Source: a virus. From it: 21,470 bases of DNA. The position numbers and the translations under genes were made by a program. The stretch covers positions 1 through 21,470 of the IMG/VR virus record IMGVR_UViG_3300026263_000341. One strand, given 5' to 3'. This document shows, piece by piece, positions 15,546 to 21,446 of the stretch; the first letter of the stretch is position 1, and each line of letters begins with the position of its first letter. A model generated the notes under the pieces. That model was not told the origin of the DNA. It saw only the letters and a program-made list of their open reading frames with translations, and made no database searches.

Positions 15546-16187
15546 ATGTTTCAAGTTAGAAGAATAGAATACCAAGACACTAAGGATTTTATTCTTAACA
15601 AACATTATGCTCAAAGAATGCCAATGATAACTTATGCGTTTGGTCTTTTTAGAGATAGTGAAATGGTAGGAGTTTGCACTTTTGGAAAACCAGTTAGTAA
15701 TAACCTATGTTATGGAATATGCGGTCACGAATACTCCCACATGGTCTATGAATTAAACAGACTGATAGTTAATGATGGACTACCTAAAAACACATTGAGC
15801 AGGTTTGTTTCACGGTGTTTGAAGCGACTTAAGAAAGAGGACTTGTTAATCGTTTCTTACGCTGACGATGGAAAAGGACACAAGGGCTACATATACCAAG
15901 CGACAAATTGGATATACACAGGCAAGACTAAACAGAGGACAGAGAAATACACAGGGAAGAATAAGCATTCAAGGCATTATGACAATTCAATGAATCACCT
16001 TAGAAAGGTTAGAACTTCAAAGCATAGGTATGTATTTTGCACAGGGAAGAGTAGGAAGAAATTATTGAAGGCCATGAACTACACAGTCGAACCATATCCA
16101 AAAGGAGAAAACACCAGATACAAATTAGGTAATAGGATAAAGGACAAAATACTCAATAAAGATGATAATACACACTTTTATGAATAA
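15546..16187 (+). CDS. Mom-like DNA adenine-modification acyltransferase
   Basis: 213 residues from ATG 15546, four bases after the nuclease stop (an upstream in-frame ATG at 15531 is possible; neither has a strong ribosome-binding site). The sequence shows the Mom family layout: an N-terminal HYAQRMPMITYAFGLF, then VGVCTFGKP, ELNRLIVNDGLPKNTLSRFV near residues 69-88, and SYADDGKGHKGYIYQATNWI near 103-122, ending in YTG. Mom of phage Mu is a GNAT-like enzyme that converts adenine in DNA to a methylcarbamoyl form and blocks host restriction. The basic C-terminal half could bind DNA. A family member with another substrate is possible. It is the last gene of the primase operon. Confidence 0.8.
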   Translation: MFQVRRIEYQDTKDFILNKHYAQRMPMITYAFGLFRDSEMVGVCTFGKPVSNNLCYGICGHEYSHMVYELNRLIVNDGLPKNTLSRFVSRCLKRLKKEDLLIVSYADDGKGHKGYIYQATNWIYTGKTKQRTEKYTGKNKHSRHYDNSMNHLRKVRTSKHRYVFCTGKSRKKLLKAMNYTVEPYPKGENTRYKLGNRIKDKILNKDDNTHFYE

Positions 16188-16190
16188 GTT

Positions 16191-16198
16191 TATATAGG
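16191..16198 (+). promoter_or_regulatory. Archaeal TATA box (leaderless promoter)
   Basis: TATATAGG directly after the Mom-like gene, last G 21 bases before ATG 16219. With its flanks (GTTTATATAGG and a downstream ACGATAG) it is the closest match to the promoter of the structured RNA. Confidence 0.75.
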
Positions 16199-16218
16199 TG
16201 ATGTCCTAACGATAGGTT

Positions 16219-16350
16219 ATGCGAAGCAAACAAAAGCGAGCGAAGATGACGAGATTTAGAGCGAAACACTCTAAAGCGATATTGAAAGGACAGAAAATTG
16301 ATGAAGAACCTGAAATTGAACCAGTGTATCATGACTTGGAGGAAGAATGA
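16219..16350 (+). CDS. 43-residue basic/acidic small protein
   Basis: This short gene starts at the exact position predicted from the TATATAGG box and ends at TGA 16348-16350, overlapping the next start by ATGA. The N-terminal half is strongly basic (MRSKQKRAKMTRFRAKHSK) and the C-terminal half strongly acidic (DEEPEIEPVYHDLEEE). That split suggests a nucleic-acid-binding head with an acidic tail. It carries the first ATG of a run of small genes. No family recognised. Confidence 0.65.
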   Translation: MRSKQKRAKMTRFRAKHSKAILKGQKIDEEPEIEPVYHDLEEE

Positions 16351-16538
16351 TGAGTCTTAGAACAGTATTAGAAGAGATAAGCGACACATTAGATGGTGGA
16401 GATATTGTTGAGGATTTTGACGATAACCCGTATGCAGTAGGTATAATTACAAGTATAATGGCAATTGTTAAGAATGAACTAAGAAACATTGAAGATATGG
16501 AAGGTTTTGAGTTTTTCATCACTACACAGGAGGAATGA
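16347..16538 (+). CDS. Small acidic hypothetical protein
   Basis: A 63-residue acidic protein (pattern EEISDTLDGGD, DFDDNPYAVG) with two predicted helices and no known domain. GGAGG at 16338-16342 is 4 bases before ATG 16347 and 7 before the adjacent ATG 16350; the second spacing matches that of neighbouring genes, so the true product may be one residue shorter. It is co-translated with the genes on either side. Confidence 0.65.
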   Translation: MMSLRTVLEEISDTLDGGDIVEDFDDNPYAVGIITSIMAIVKNELRNIEDMEGFEFFITTQEE

Positions 16539-16540
16539 AT

Positions 16541-16888
16541 ATGGCGAGAGGAAGTAGTAAAGGTTTACATCGTCTTGTTATGGTCAATGAACTTCTTGAC
16601 AATCATATATCCGGACCGTTCACTGTGGCGGATTTAATTGATACATGGAAATCACAGGGCGTAAGAAGAATCCCAACCTCAAGAGAATTAGGCAATATAA
16701 TGAAGAAATTCATGAGGGAGGGTCGGATTGTCAGTGTTGGCGAAGCAGTTCCACTAATAGCAAGGATGATGCAAGAACAAGCCGGTCTAACTCAAGGATA
16801 TGCAAGGAAAATAGCATTGTATATTAAGGTGGAAGATTTAGCCATGTTGGAGAGTGAACTCGATGAACTTGACGATGAAGAAGAATGA
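16541..16888 (+). CDS. Probable winged-helix DNA-binding protein
   Basis: 115 residues. The start is taken at ATG 16541, because AGGAGG (16528-16533) is 7 bases upstream; the in-frame ATG 16535 is only one base from it. Residues about 25-60 (GPFTVADLIDTWKSQGVRR, then PTSRELGNIMKKFMREGRIV) look like a winged helix: a helix, the turn, a recognition helix beginning TSRELG, then a short beta wing. The C-terminus is a very acidic tail (LESELDELDDEEE). It could be a viral transcription regulator acting on the TATA-box promoters. No direct evidence for a target. Confidence 0.55.
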   Translation: MARGSSKGLHRLVMVNELLDNHISGPFTVADLIDTWKSQGVRRIPTSRELGNIMKKFMREGRIVSVGEAVPLIARMMQEQAGLTQGYARKIALYIKVEDLAMLESELDELDDEEE

Positions 16889-17543
16889 CTCATACCTAAT
16901 GTTTTTGAAAAGATATAACCACATCAATGATGAGTATTATTGGCAAATACGAAGTGGTATTATTGTCAATGGCGAAGTCCTGACGGCTGAACATTACTCG
17001 CCTTCATTGTATCATGGTATTGGTGCTATGGAGAAATGGTTTAACAAATCTTTGAATGACGCTAAAGAGGCAGAGTCAAGTGATATGAGTTGGCTTCCAG
17101 TAATTCAATCAGCCGATGAGCGCATGGCTCTAACTAAGGCTGAAAGAGAATTACAAATAGACTATGGAATAGTTTTGTATGGACTTCAAACAGATGATAT
17201 ATGGTTCGCTCTATGTGGCTCGGAGGAAGATTTGTCAAATGGAGAATGGTCTATGGGCGAAGCGAATCAAGAAATATCTTTGGCTCTTGGTGGTCTTAAG
17301 ATTAGAACGGCTCAACAGAGAAAAGTATGGAAGGAAGGAATAACACACTCACAGAATCCAAGAGATGAGAACGGTAGGTTGATACGCTCACAATTAGGAA
17401 CTCCGAGAGGGGAGAGTAGGATAGCGGAACATCACAAGCGTATAGCAATCCATAACGAATTTTTACAAACTCCAGAGGGTGTAAAATGGAAAAAGTTAAT
17501 CAATAATAGGACTTTAACACCTAAAAACCATAATATCGAGTAA
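16875..17543 (+). CDS. Hypothetical protein
   Basis: About 222 residues from ATG 16875, overlapping the previous gene by 14 bases; ATG 16896 or the upstream GTG 16854 are alternatives and none has a clear ribosome-binding site. I do not recognise it. Features seen: an N-terminal YYWQIRSGIIVNGEVLTAEH beta stretch, a middle part rich in Trp, Glu and Asp (WFALCGSEEDLSNGEW), and a basic C-terminal region (RIAEHHKRIAIHNEFLQTPE) ahead of a Lys/Asn tail. No membrane segment or metal motif. It ends just before a new TATA box, so it closes the operon that begins at 16219. Confidence 0.65.
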   Translation: MKKNDSYLMFLKRYNHINDEYYWQIRSGIIVNGEVLTAEHYSPSLYHGIGAMEKWFNKSLNDAKEAESSDMSWLPVIQSADERMALTKAERELQIDYGIVLYGLQTDDIWFALCGSEEDLSNGEWSMGEANQEISLALGGLKIRTAQQRKVWKEGITHSQNPRDENGRLIRSQLGTPRGESRIAEHHKRIAIHNEFLQTPEGVKWKKLINNRTLTPKNHNIE

Positions 17544-17549
17544 ATGCTT

Positions 17550-17557
17550 CATATAGG
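17550..17557 (+). promoter_or_regulatory. Archaeal TATA box (CATATAGG)
   Basis: CATATAGG, last G 21 bases before ATG 17578, preceded by CTT as in the box at 4808. The GTG at 17557 overlaps the box. Confidence 0.7.
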
Positions 17558-17577
17558 TGGATTGTAAAGGTTGTAAT

Positions 17578-17793
17578 ATGAAACAATTTTTCATATTCAT
17601 TGACTTCGGATATGAACATATTCAATTAGAATTTGAAGGTTCATTGAAAGAAGCAATGCATAAAGTGTATCAAGAAGCGAAGAGTAGGAAGCAAAACCCA
17701 AGTGATGTAAGAATATCACCAAAGCCAATTGTTGTAGGCCATGAGCCTGATAATGACGGTTGGCAAACCATATCCCCCATAGAAAGGTTATAG
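17578..17793 (+). CDS. Small hypothetical protein
   Basis: 71 residues from the leaderless ATG. The N-terminus is an alternating hydrophobic/aromatic strand pair (MKQFFIFIDFGYEHIQLEFE), followed by a helix (SLKEAMHKVYQEAKSRK) and a Pro-rich end. A beta-beta-alpha mini-fold is likely. No known family. It is the first gene of a three-gene unit running into the tail fibre, so a virion or tail role is possible from position. Confidence 0.65.
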   Translation: MKQFFIFIDFGYEHIQLEFEGSLKEAMHKVYQEAKSRKQNPSDVRISPKPIVVGHEPDNDGWQTISPIERL

Positions 17794-17822
17794 TCAATAA
17801 CCGGTTCACAATATGGGTAGGT

Positions 17823-18191
17823 ATGGGCTTTATGGAAGACGATGACGAAATCCATCTTTTCATCACTTGGCAGGTGTCCGGCAAAGGAGGCATGGGGCTA
17901 TCGGGGTTCACTCCTGATTGTCTTGACAAGAACCCTGCAATCACAGTCATAACCAATGCAACGGGTTCATGGTCTTTCTATTTTAGAGATTATGAAGGCG
18001 AAGGCAAAATACAGGTAGCGAAGGGGAGTGACTACAACCCTTTGGATTTAATTGAAACTCTATTTAGACATTTAACAAAATGTTCTTCAATAGAAGATGA
18101 GATAAATGAGTTTAGGAAGTCATCACCCGCTCCTATTCTGTGGGATGGTTCGGGTAAATTCACAAATAGGTTTAGCAGGGAATGGGAATGA
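17823..18191 (+). CDS. Hypothetical protein, start uncertain
   Basis: 122 residues if ATG 17823 is used; ATG 17832 (nine bases after GGT) is close, and an in-frame TTG at 17760 would overlap the previous gene. Features: an acidic start (MEDDDEIHLFITWQVSG), a Gly-rich turn (GKGGMGLSGFTP), beta strands (ITVITNATGSWSFYFRDYEG) and a C-terminal helix (LDLIETLFRHLTKC). The next gene has similar strand-rich pattern, SIPAPEGN, and a closing helix (FIDTMLGLNKK), so the two may be related small proteins. Function unknown. Confidence 0.6.
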   Translation: MGFMEDDDEIHLFITWQVSGKGGMGLSGFTPDCLDKNPAITVITNATGSWSFYFRDYEGEGKIQVAKGSDYNPLDLIETLFRHLTKCSSIEDEINEFRKSSPAPILWDGSGKFTNRFSREWE

Positions 18192-18195
18192 TAAC

Positions 18196-18495
18196 ATGAT
18201 GGTTTGGATTGAAAAAAATAATCATGGAAATATACTAACAGGTTATCAAGCACATAGTTTGGGATTGAAGAAAACTGTTAGAATAACTGAACTCGATGGC
18301 GAATGGTTAGTGGATATTAAAGGAGATAGTCATTCCATACCTGCTCCAGAGGGGAATGTTCAAAACTTCATAGATACCATGTTGGGTTTGAACAAGAAGG
18401 CTATCGAGATTGATAACTCAACGCCCGCTATGATTTTCAAAGGGAAGAAATTTTCATTCGATTGTTATATCGGGGAGGATGAGACAAGTGGCTAA
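18196..18495 (+). CDS. Hypothetical protein before the tail fibre
   Basis: 99 residues from ATG 18196 (adjacent ATG 18199 equally possible), four bases after the preceding stop. Beta-rich with a Trp in each half of the N-terminal domain (MVWIEKN; GEWLVDIKGD), then SIPAPEGNVQNFIDTMLGL, the same kind of strand-loop-helix ending seen in the gene before it. The C-terminus (MIFKGKKFSFDCYIGED) is an extra strand pair. The stop at 18493-18495 lies inside the tail fibre gene, so the two are translationally coupled. It may be a fibre-assembly helper, but only by position. Confidence 0.6.
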   Translation: MMVWIEKNNHGNILTGYQAHSLGLKKTVRITELDGEWLVDIKGDSHSIPAPEGNVQNFIDTMLGLNKKAIEIDNSTPAMIFKGKKFSFDCYIGEDETSG

Positions 18496-20377
18496 TGCGA
18501 ACTCCGGCAATCCTAATAATGCTCCTGACCAATTGAGGTCACGGTTGAATCAAGCAGGGGTTAAAACCCATGCCAAAGATACATATATTGAATTGGTTAG
18601 AAAGGCCAAGATAGCAGGTGTCTTTGAAGAAATACCAACAACCACTACCACTACCACTTTGACAGGCGCAATAGGGGCAATAGGGGCAACAGGGGCAAAA
18701 GGTTCTGATGGGGTCGGTGTTCCGGCAGGTGGCTCAACAAATCAAGTATTGGCAAAAATAAACGCACAGGACTACAATACTCAATGGGTCAATCAACAAG
18801 GGGGTAGTGGTGGTAGTGGAACAGTCACAAGTATAGGACTTTCTTCAACAGATGGAAGCATAACCTTGACAGGCACTAATCCAGTGACCCTAAGTGGAAC
18901 TATTGATTTGTCGCTATCAACAACACCAATGGTTTCTTTTATTCTTGCAGGTGATACAGGCACTAATCAAACTATTGCTGATGGTAATACTGCTAAGGTC
19001 GAAGGAGGCACAGGCATAAACACAGTTGGAACTGCCGGTGATAAAGTAGTTATTAACTGCGACCTTGAAGGAACAGAATTGAAATCAACAGGTGAAGTGG
19101 GAGGTTCTAAATTTTTAAGAGAAGATGGCGACGGCACTTGCTCTTGGCAAACAGTAAGTGGTGGAACTTCTTATACTGACGCTATGGCTATCTCCGCAGT
19201 TGAAGGAGAAGCAACACTTGATTTAGCAGGTGATGTGACAATGGACACGGGGAAATCTATTGTTATTGATGAAACCGCTACTGGCTCAATAACTGCCCCT
19301 GCTACTGCAAAAATAAAATTACAAGCGTCTGTCAGTGGTGCAAATGAGCCTTTATTGCATATAGGGAGTAATACAGGTTATGTTAAAATAGGTTCTCAAA
19401 ACGCAAGTTTTGCTCATGTATTAACAGATAAAAGTTATTTTTACTTTAACAAACCAATACAATTTGATGGTGGAGATGGTGTCTATGCTTACAACGGTGA
19501 TTTTTGGGTTAAGACTGATGATGCTACGACAGGGCAACCAGAAAGAATAACTATCAAAGGCGCACAGGATGCTACGGCAATTGGTATCGCTAACACTAAT
19601 CCCCAAACTGAATTAGATGTGACAGGAACAATCCGTCAATCGGCTACAACAAGTGCAGTAGTTCATGCTGACGCTAACGGTGATTTGGGCGCATTGACAA
19701 TTGGAACGGGGCTATCTTTGGCAGGTTCAACCCTAAGTGCGACAGGTGGTGGTGGTGGAGGAACAGATATTCGCCAATTGTTTAAGCATGACCAAAACCC
19801 AACCACGCATCATTTTTCTCCATTTAGATTATTACAGACTGGCGACACAATTGAGTTAGGTGTTTCAAGTGGTGCAACAATTAATGAGAATGTTGATGTA
19901 TTTACTTGTGAACATACACAAACAGGGTCAGGTCAAATTTTTGAAATTAGTCATGTAGGAACGGTGGCAGAGAACTGTGGAAGGGAATTTATTTTTAATG
20001 GTCAAATTGGAGAGGATGATAGGAGAGGAAATCTCACCGGTGGAACTGATTCAGTGGTATATTATTTTGATAACACTAATAACTTCGTTATTCCACATAT
20101 TTTTGTCAGTAATATGGCTTGGTTGGAGAGTGGTAGTGGTGGACTCGGACCAATGCCCGTTGAGTTTAATGGGGTAATGATATTGTCCTCAAACGACTAT
20201 ACGGCAATGAGTAATAAAGTCAGATTCATAGACGCAGGGGAGCATAGTGCAGTTATTGAGGATATTGACCCAAACAATCCAGTCACTTGTCGAGTCTTTT
20301 TGGTAATTGATACTGACTTAACATGGGATAGGGGAATGCCGGTGGGGAATAATTCAAGAATCATCAAATACCCATGA
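18479..20377 (+). CDS. Tail fibre protein with short collagen-like segment
   Basis: 632 residues. The N-terminal 45 residues form a helical region (DQLRSRLNQAGVKTHAKDTY, likely the tail-attachment part). Then come a poly-threonine stretch (residues about 53-60), a collagen-like GAIGAIGATGAKG, and the frequent phage-fibre phrase 'GSTNQVLAKINAQDYNTQW'. Gly/Thr/Ser-rich repeats (SLSTTPMVSFILAGDTGTNQ) follow, then a beta-rich shaft (LDVTGTIRQSATTSAVVHAD and similar). A distinct C-terminal domain from about residue 430 (RQLFKHDQNPTTHHFSPFRL) carries strands and is the likely receptor-binding head. Start: ATG 18479 directly abuts GGGGAGG, whereas the GTG at 18488 has GGAGG 9 bases upstream, so the product may begin M-A-N-A-N-S. 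Confidence 0.78.
   Translation: MRQVANANSGNPNNAPDQLRSRLNQAGVKTHAKDTYIELVRKAKIAGVFEEIPTTTTTTTLTGAIGAIGATGAKGSDGVGVPAGGSTNQVLAKINAQDYNTQWVNQQGGSGGSGTVTSIGLSSTDGSITLTGTNPVTLSGTIDLSLSTTPMVSFILAGDTGTNQTIADGNTAKVEGGTGINTVGTAGDKVVINCDLEGTELKSTGEVGGSKFLREDGDGTCSWQTVSGGTSYTDAMAISAVEGEATLDLAGDVTMDTGKSIVIDETATGSITAPATAKIKLQASVSGANEPLLHIGSNTGYVKIGSQNASFAHVLTDKSYFYFNKPIQFDGGDGVYAYNGDFWVKTDDATTGQPERITIKGAQDATAIGIANTNPQTELDVTGTIRQSATTSAVVHADANGDLGALTIGTGLSLAGSTLSATGGGGGGTDIRQLFKHDQNPTTHHFSPFRLLQTGDTIELGVSSGATINENVDVFTCEHTQTGSGQIFEISHVGTVAENCGREFIFNGQIGEDDRRGNLTGGTDSVVYYFDNTNNFVIPHIFVSNMAWLESGSGGLGPMPVEFNGVMILSSNDYTAMSNKVRFIDAGEHSAVIEDIDPNNPVTCRVFLVIDTDLTWDRGMPVGNNSRIIKYP
18636..18701 (+). repeat. Tandem codon repeats (Thr tract, Gly-X-Y) in tail fibre gene
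   Basis: ACCACTACC-type triplet repeats encode seven consecutive threonines and are followed by about three copies of a 9-base unit (ATAGGGGCA-like) that encodes GAI-GAI-GAT-GAK. Such low-complexity segments are flexible or triple-helical hinges in tail fibres and tend to change length by slippage. Confidence 0.7.
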
Positions 20378-20409
20378 TGGTGATAAACCCTATTTGTGTT
20401 GAATGATAT

Positions 20410-20511
20410 ATGGAAGAAGTTGAATGCAAGAACCCGTGTGATTATCCAGTTAGTGAAATGTGCTTCGATTGTAAAATAGCACAGGCAAAATTATGGGCTA
20501 AACCCTATTAA
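20410..20511 (+). CDS. 33-residue Cys4 (zinc-ribbon-like) mini-protein
   Basis: A short reading frame with four cysteines spaced C-x3-C-x8-C-x2-C (ECKNPCDYP ... MCFDCK), which fits a zinc-binding knuckle. A weak TATAACC-like box, GATAAACCC, lies near 20382-20390 at roughly the promoter distance. It ends 39 bases before the SAP-domain gene. The regular cysteine spacing argues for a real gene despite its size, but it is too short to be certain. Confidence 0.5.
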   Translation: MEEVECKNPCDYPVSEMCFDCKIAQAKLWAKPY

Positions 20512-20522
20512 TTCCAATAGGT

Positions 20523-20531
20523 AATTATAGG
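20523..20531 (+). promoter_or_regulatory. Archaeal TATA box (AATTATAGG variant)
   Basis: AATTATAGG with its last G 20 bases before ATG 20551. A GTG at 20533, in frame with the gene, is too close to this box to be used. Confidence 0.6.
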
Positions 20532-20550
20532 TGTGTTGTTAGCGTTAATC

Positions 20551-20925
20551 ATGGACAAACAATTCGATAAGATTTTAAGTGATACCATCATGGGTTCTAT
20601 TATGGACTCAACCACGATTATGCTATATTTGGGTATCGCTTTGGCAGGTATCGCTTTATTATACAAACAATATCTTAGACTCAAGCCCCAAATTGATAAG
20701 GCTATGGAAGATGGGGTTCTTTCACTTAGCGAAGTAAAAGACCTGATTGAAGAAGCGGAAGAAGTTATTGATGAACTTGAAGATTTTAAGAATGAGATAC
20801 CAAACCTTAACGCTCTAAAGAAAATGAAGAAGGCTGATTTAGTCGCTCTTTGTGAAAAATACGACCTTGATACAAAAGGCACTAAAGCGGTTCTCATTGA
20901 CTATTTGAAGAATCACGCAAATTGA
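20551..20925 (+). CDS. Membrane-anchored SAP-domain protein
   Basis: 124 residues. One membrane helix lies at about residues 22-43 (TIMLYLGIALAGIALLYK), followed by basic residues (QYLRLKPQ) that place the rest inside the cell. A charged helix or coiled coil, SEVKDLIEEAEEVIDELEDF, spans about 55-80. The C-terminal ~38 residues (LNALKKMKKADLVALCEKYD, LDTKGTKAVLIDYLKNH) match the SAP motif: two helices joined by a G-T-K-turn that binds DNA. The combination suggests a protein that tethers DNA to the membrane or an envelope component that holds the genome; this is inference. The start is the leaderless ATG; the GTG at 20533 is rejected. Confidence 0.75.
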   Translation: MDKQFDKILSDTIMGSIMDSTTIMLYLGIALAGIALLYKQYLRLKPQIDKAMEDGVLSLSEVKDLIEEAEEVIDELEDFKNEIPNLNALKKMKKADLVALCEKYDLDTKGTKAVLIDYLKNHAN

Positions 20926-21332
20926 ATGCACCAGTGCGACCACGCACGCCTCAATAACCTTTGATTGGCCGAGAATTTGACATAATCTAAGTCAGTCCAG
21001 TTTTCTCTTTTGCCTTTGGTAATAATTGACCTTCTTGTGAAGTCATCAATTTTTCTTAATTTATTCTCCATGTTATCGGGTATATCCCTTCTTGAAGCGC
21101 ATTGGTCTTTTATTTCATGAGATATAGTGAAGAAGGCAGGGTTGGTAGCGAAGTTTAGTGGTCTTGAATTTGCTTCAACAAACACCATTAGTTTATCCAT
21201 ATCAATGTCTATTTCTTTGAGTAAGTGTCGTAGTCCGTGTAGTTTATTCTCCAAGTCAAGAGTCTTTTGTTCTTCTTCTGTAATATCCGGTTCTCTTAAT
21301 CCAGTAAGTTTTTTGTTTAGTATTGGTATCAT
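20913..21332 (-). CDS. Hypothetical protein on the minus strand
   Basis: A 139-residue, charged helical protein (GLREPDITEEEQKTLDLENK, then LMVFVEANSRPLNFATNPAF, ending with LRRAWSHW). Composition is ordinary for a soluble protein, whereas the opposite-strand frame over the same bases is Ser/Leu-repetitive and looks like a shadow. It converges with the SAP gene, overlapping its end by 13 bases. Upstream on its own strand there is only an A-tract (21360-21354) at the usual TATA distance, not a TATATAGG box. Family unknown. It is the only full-length minus-strand gene, so it may belong to another expression class, for example a regulator or early gene. Confidence 0.6.
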   Translation of the reverse strand: MIPILNKKLTGLREPDITEEEQKTLDLENKLHGLRHLLKEIDIDMDKLMVFVEANSRPLNFATNPAFFTISHEIKDQCASRRDIPDNMENKLRKIDDFTRRSIITKGKRENWTDLDYVKFSANQRLLRRAWSHWCIQFA

Positions 21333-21363
21333 GTTATCTATACACTGGAAATCTTTTTTTGTC

Positions 21364-21394
21364 GAAAGTTTTCCAAACTTTTACGAAAACTTTC
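21364..21394. promoter_or_regulatory. Perfect 10-bp inverted repeat, possible operator
   Basis: GAAAGTTTTC (21364-21373) and GAAAACTTTC (21385-21394) are exact reverse complements, separated by 11 bases. They lie in the short gap between two divergently transcribed genes, 32 bases upstream of the minus-strand start and 24 bases upstream of the TATA box of the gene at 21447. A dimeric repressor site is the simplest reading. The run of T after it (21397-21402) would also suit a terminator, but no plus-strand gene ends here. Confidence 0.6.
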
Positions 21395-21417
21395 TGTTTT
21401 TTAGATTATCCAATTAT

Positions 21418-21427
21418 TATATGTAGG
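21418..21427 (+). promoter_or_regulatory. Archaeal TATA box for the gene leaving the window
   Basis: TATATGTAGG followed by TGGG, last G 20 bases before the ATG at 21447. It matches the AGGTG core of the other promoters. Confidence 0.65.
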
Positions 21428-21446
21428 TGGGTTATAATTTTGAATC

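Noticed and set aside
18164-18170. AAATAGG as a TATA box for the gene at 18196
   Set aside because: Its last G is 26 bases before the ATG, outside the 20-21 spacing of all other boxes; the gene is closely spaced after the preceding one.
21127-21426. 99-residue plus-strand frame
   Set aside because: Ser/Leu/Ile-repetitive shadow of the minus-strand gene at 20913-21332; no promoter or ribosome-binding site.
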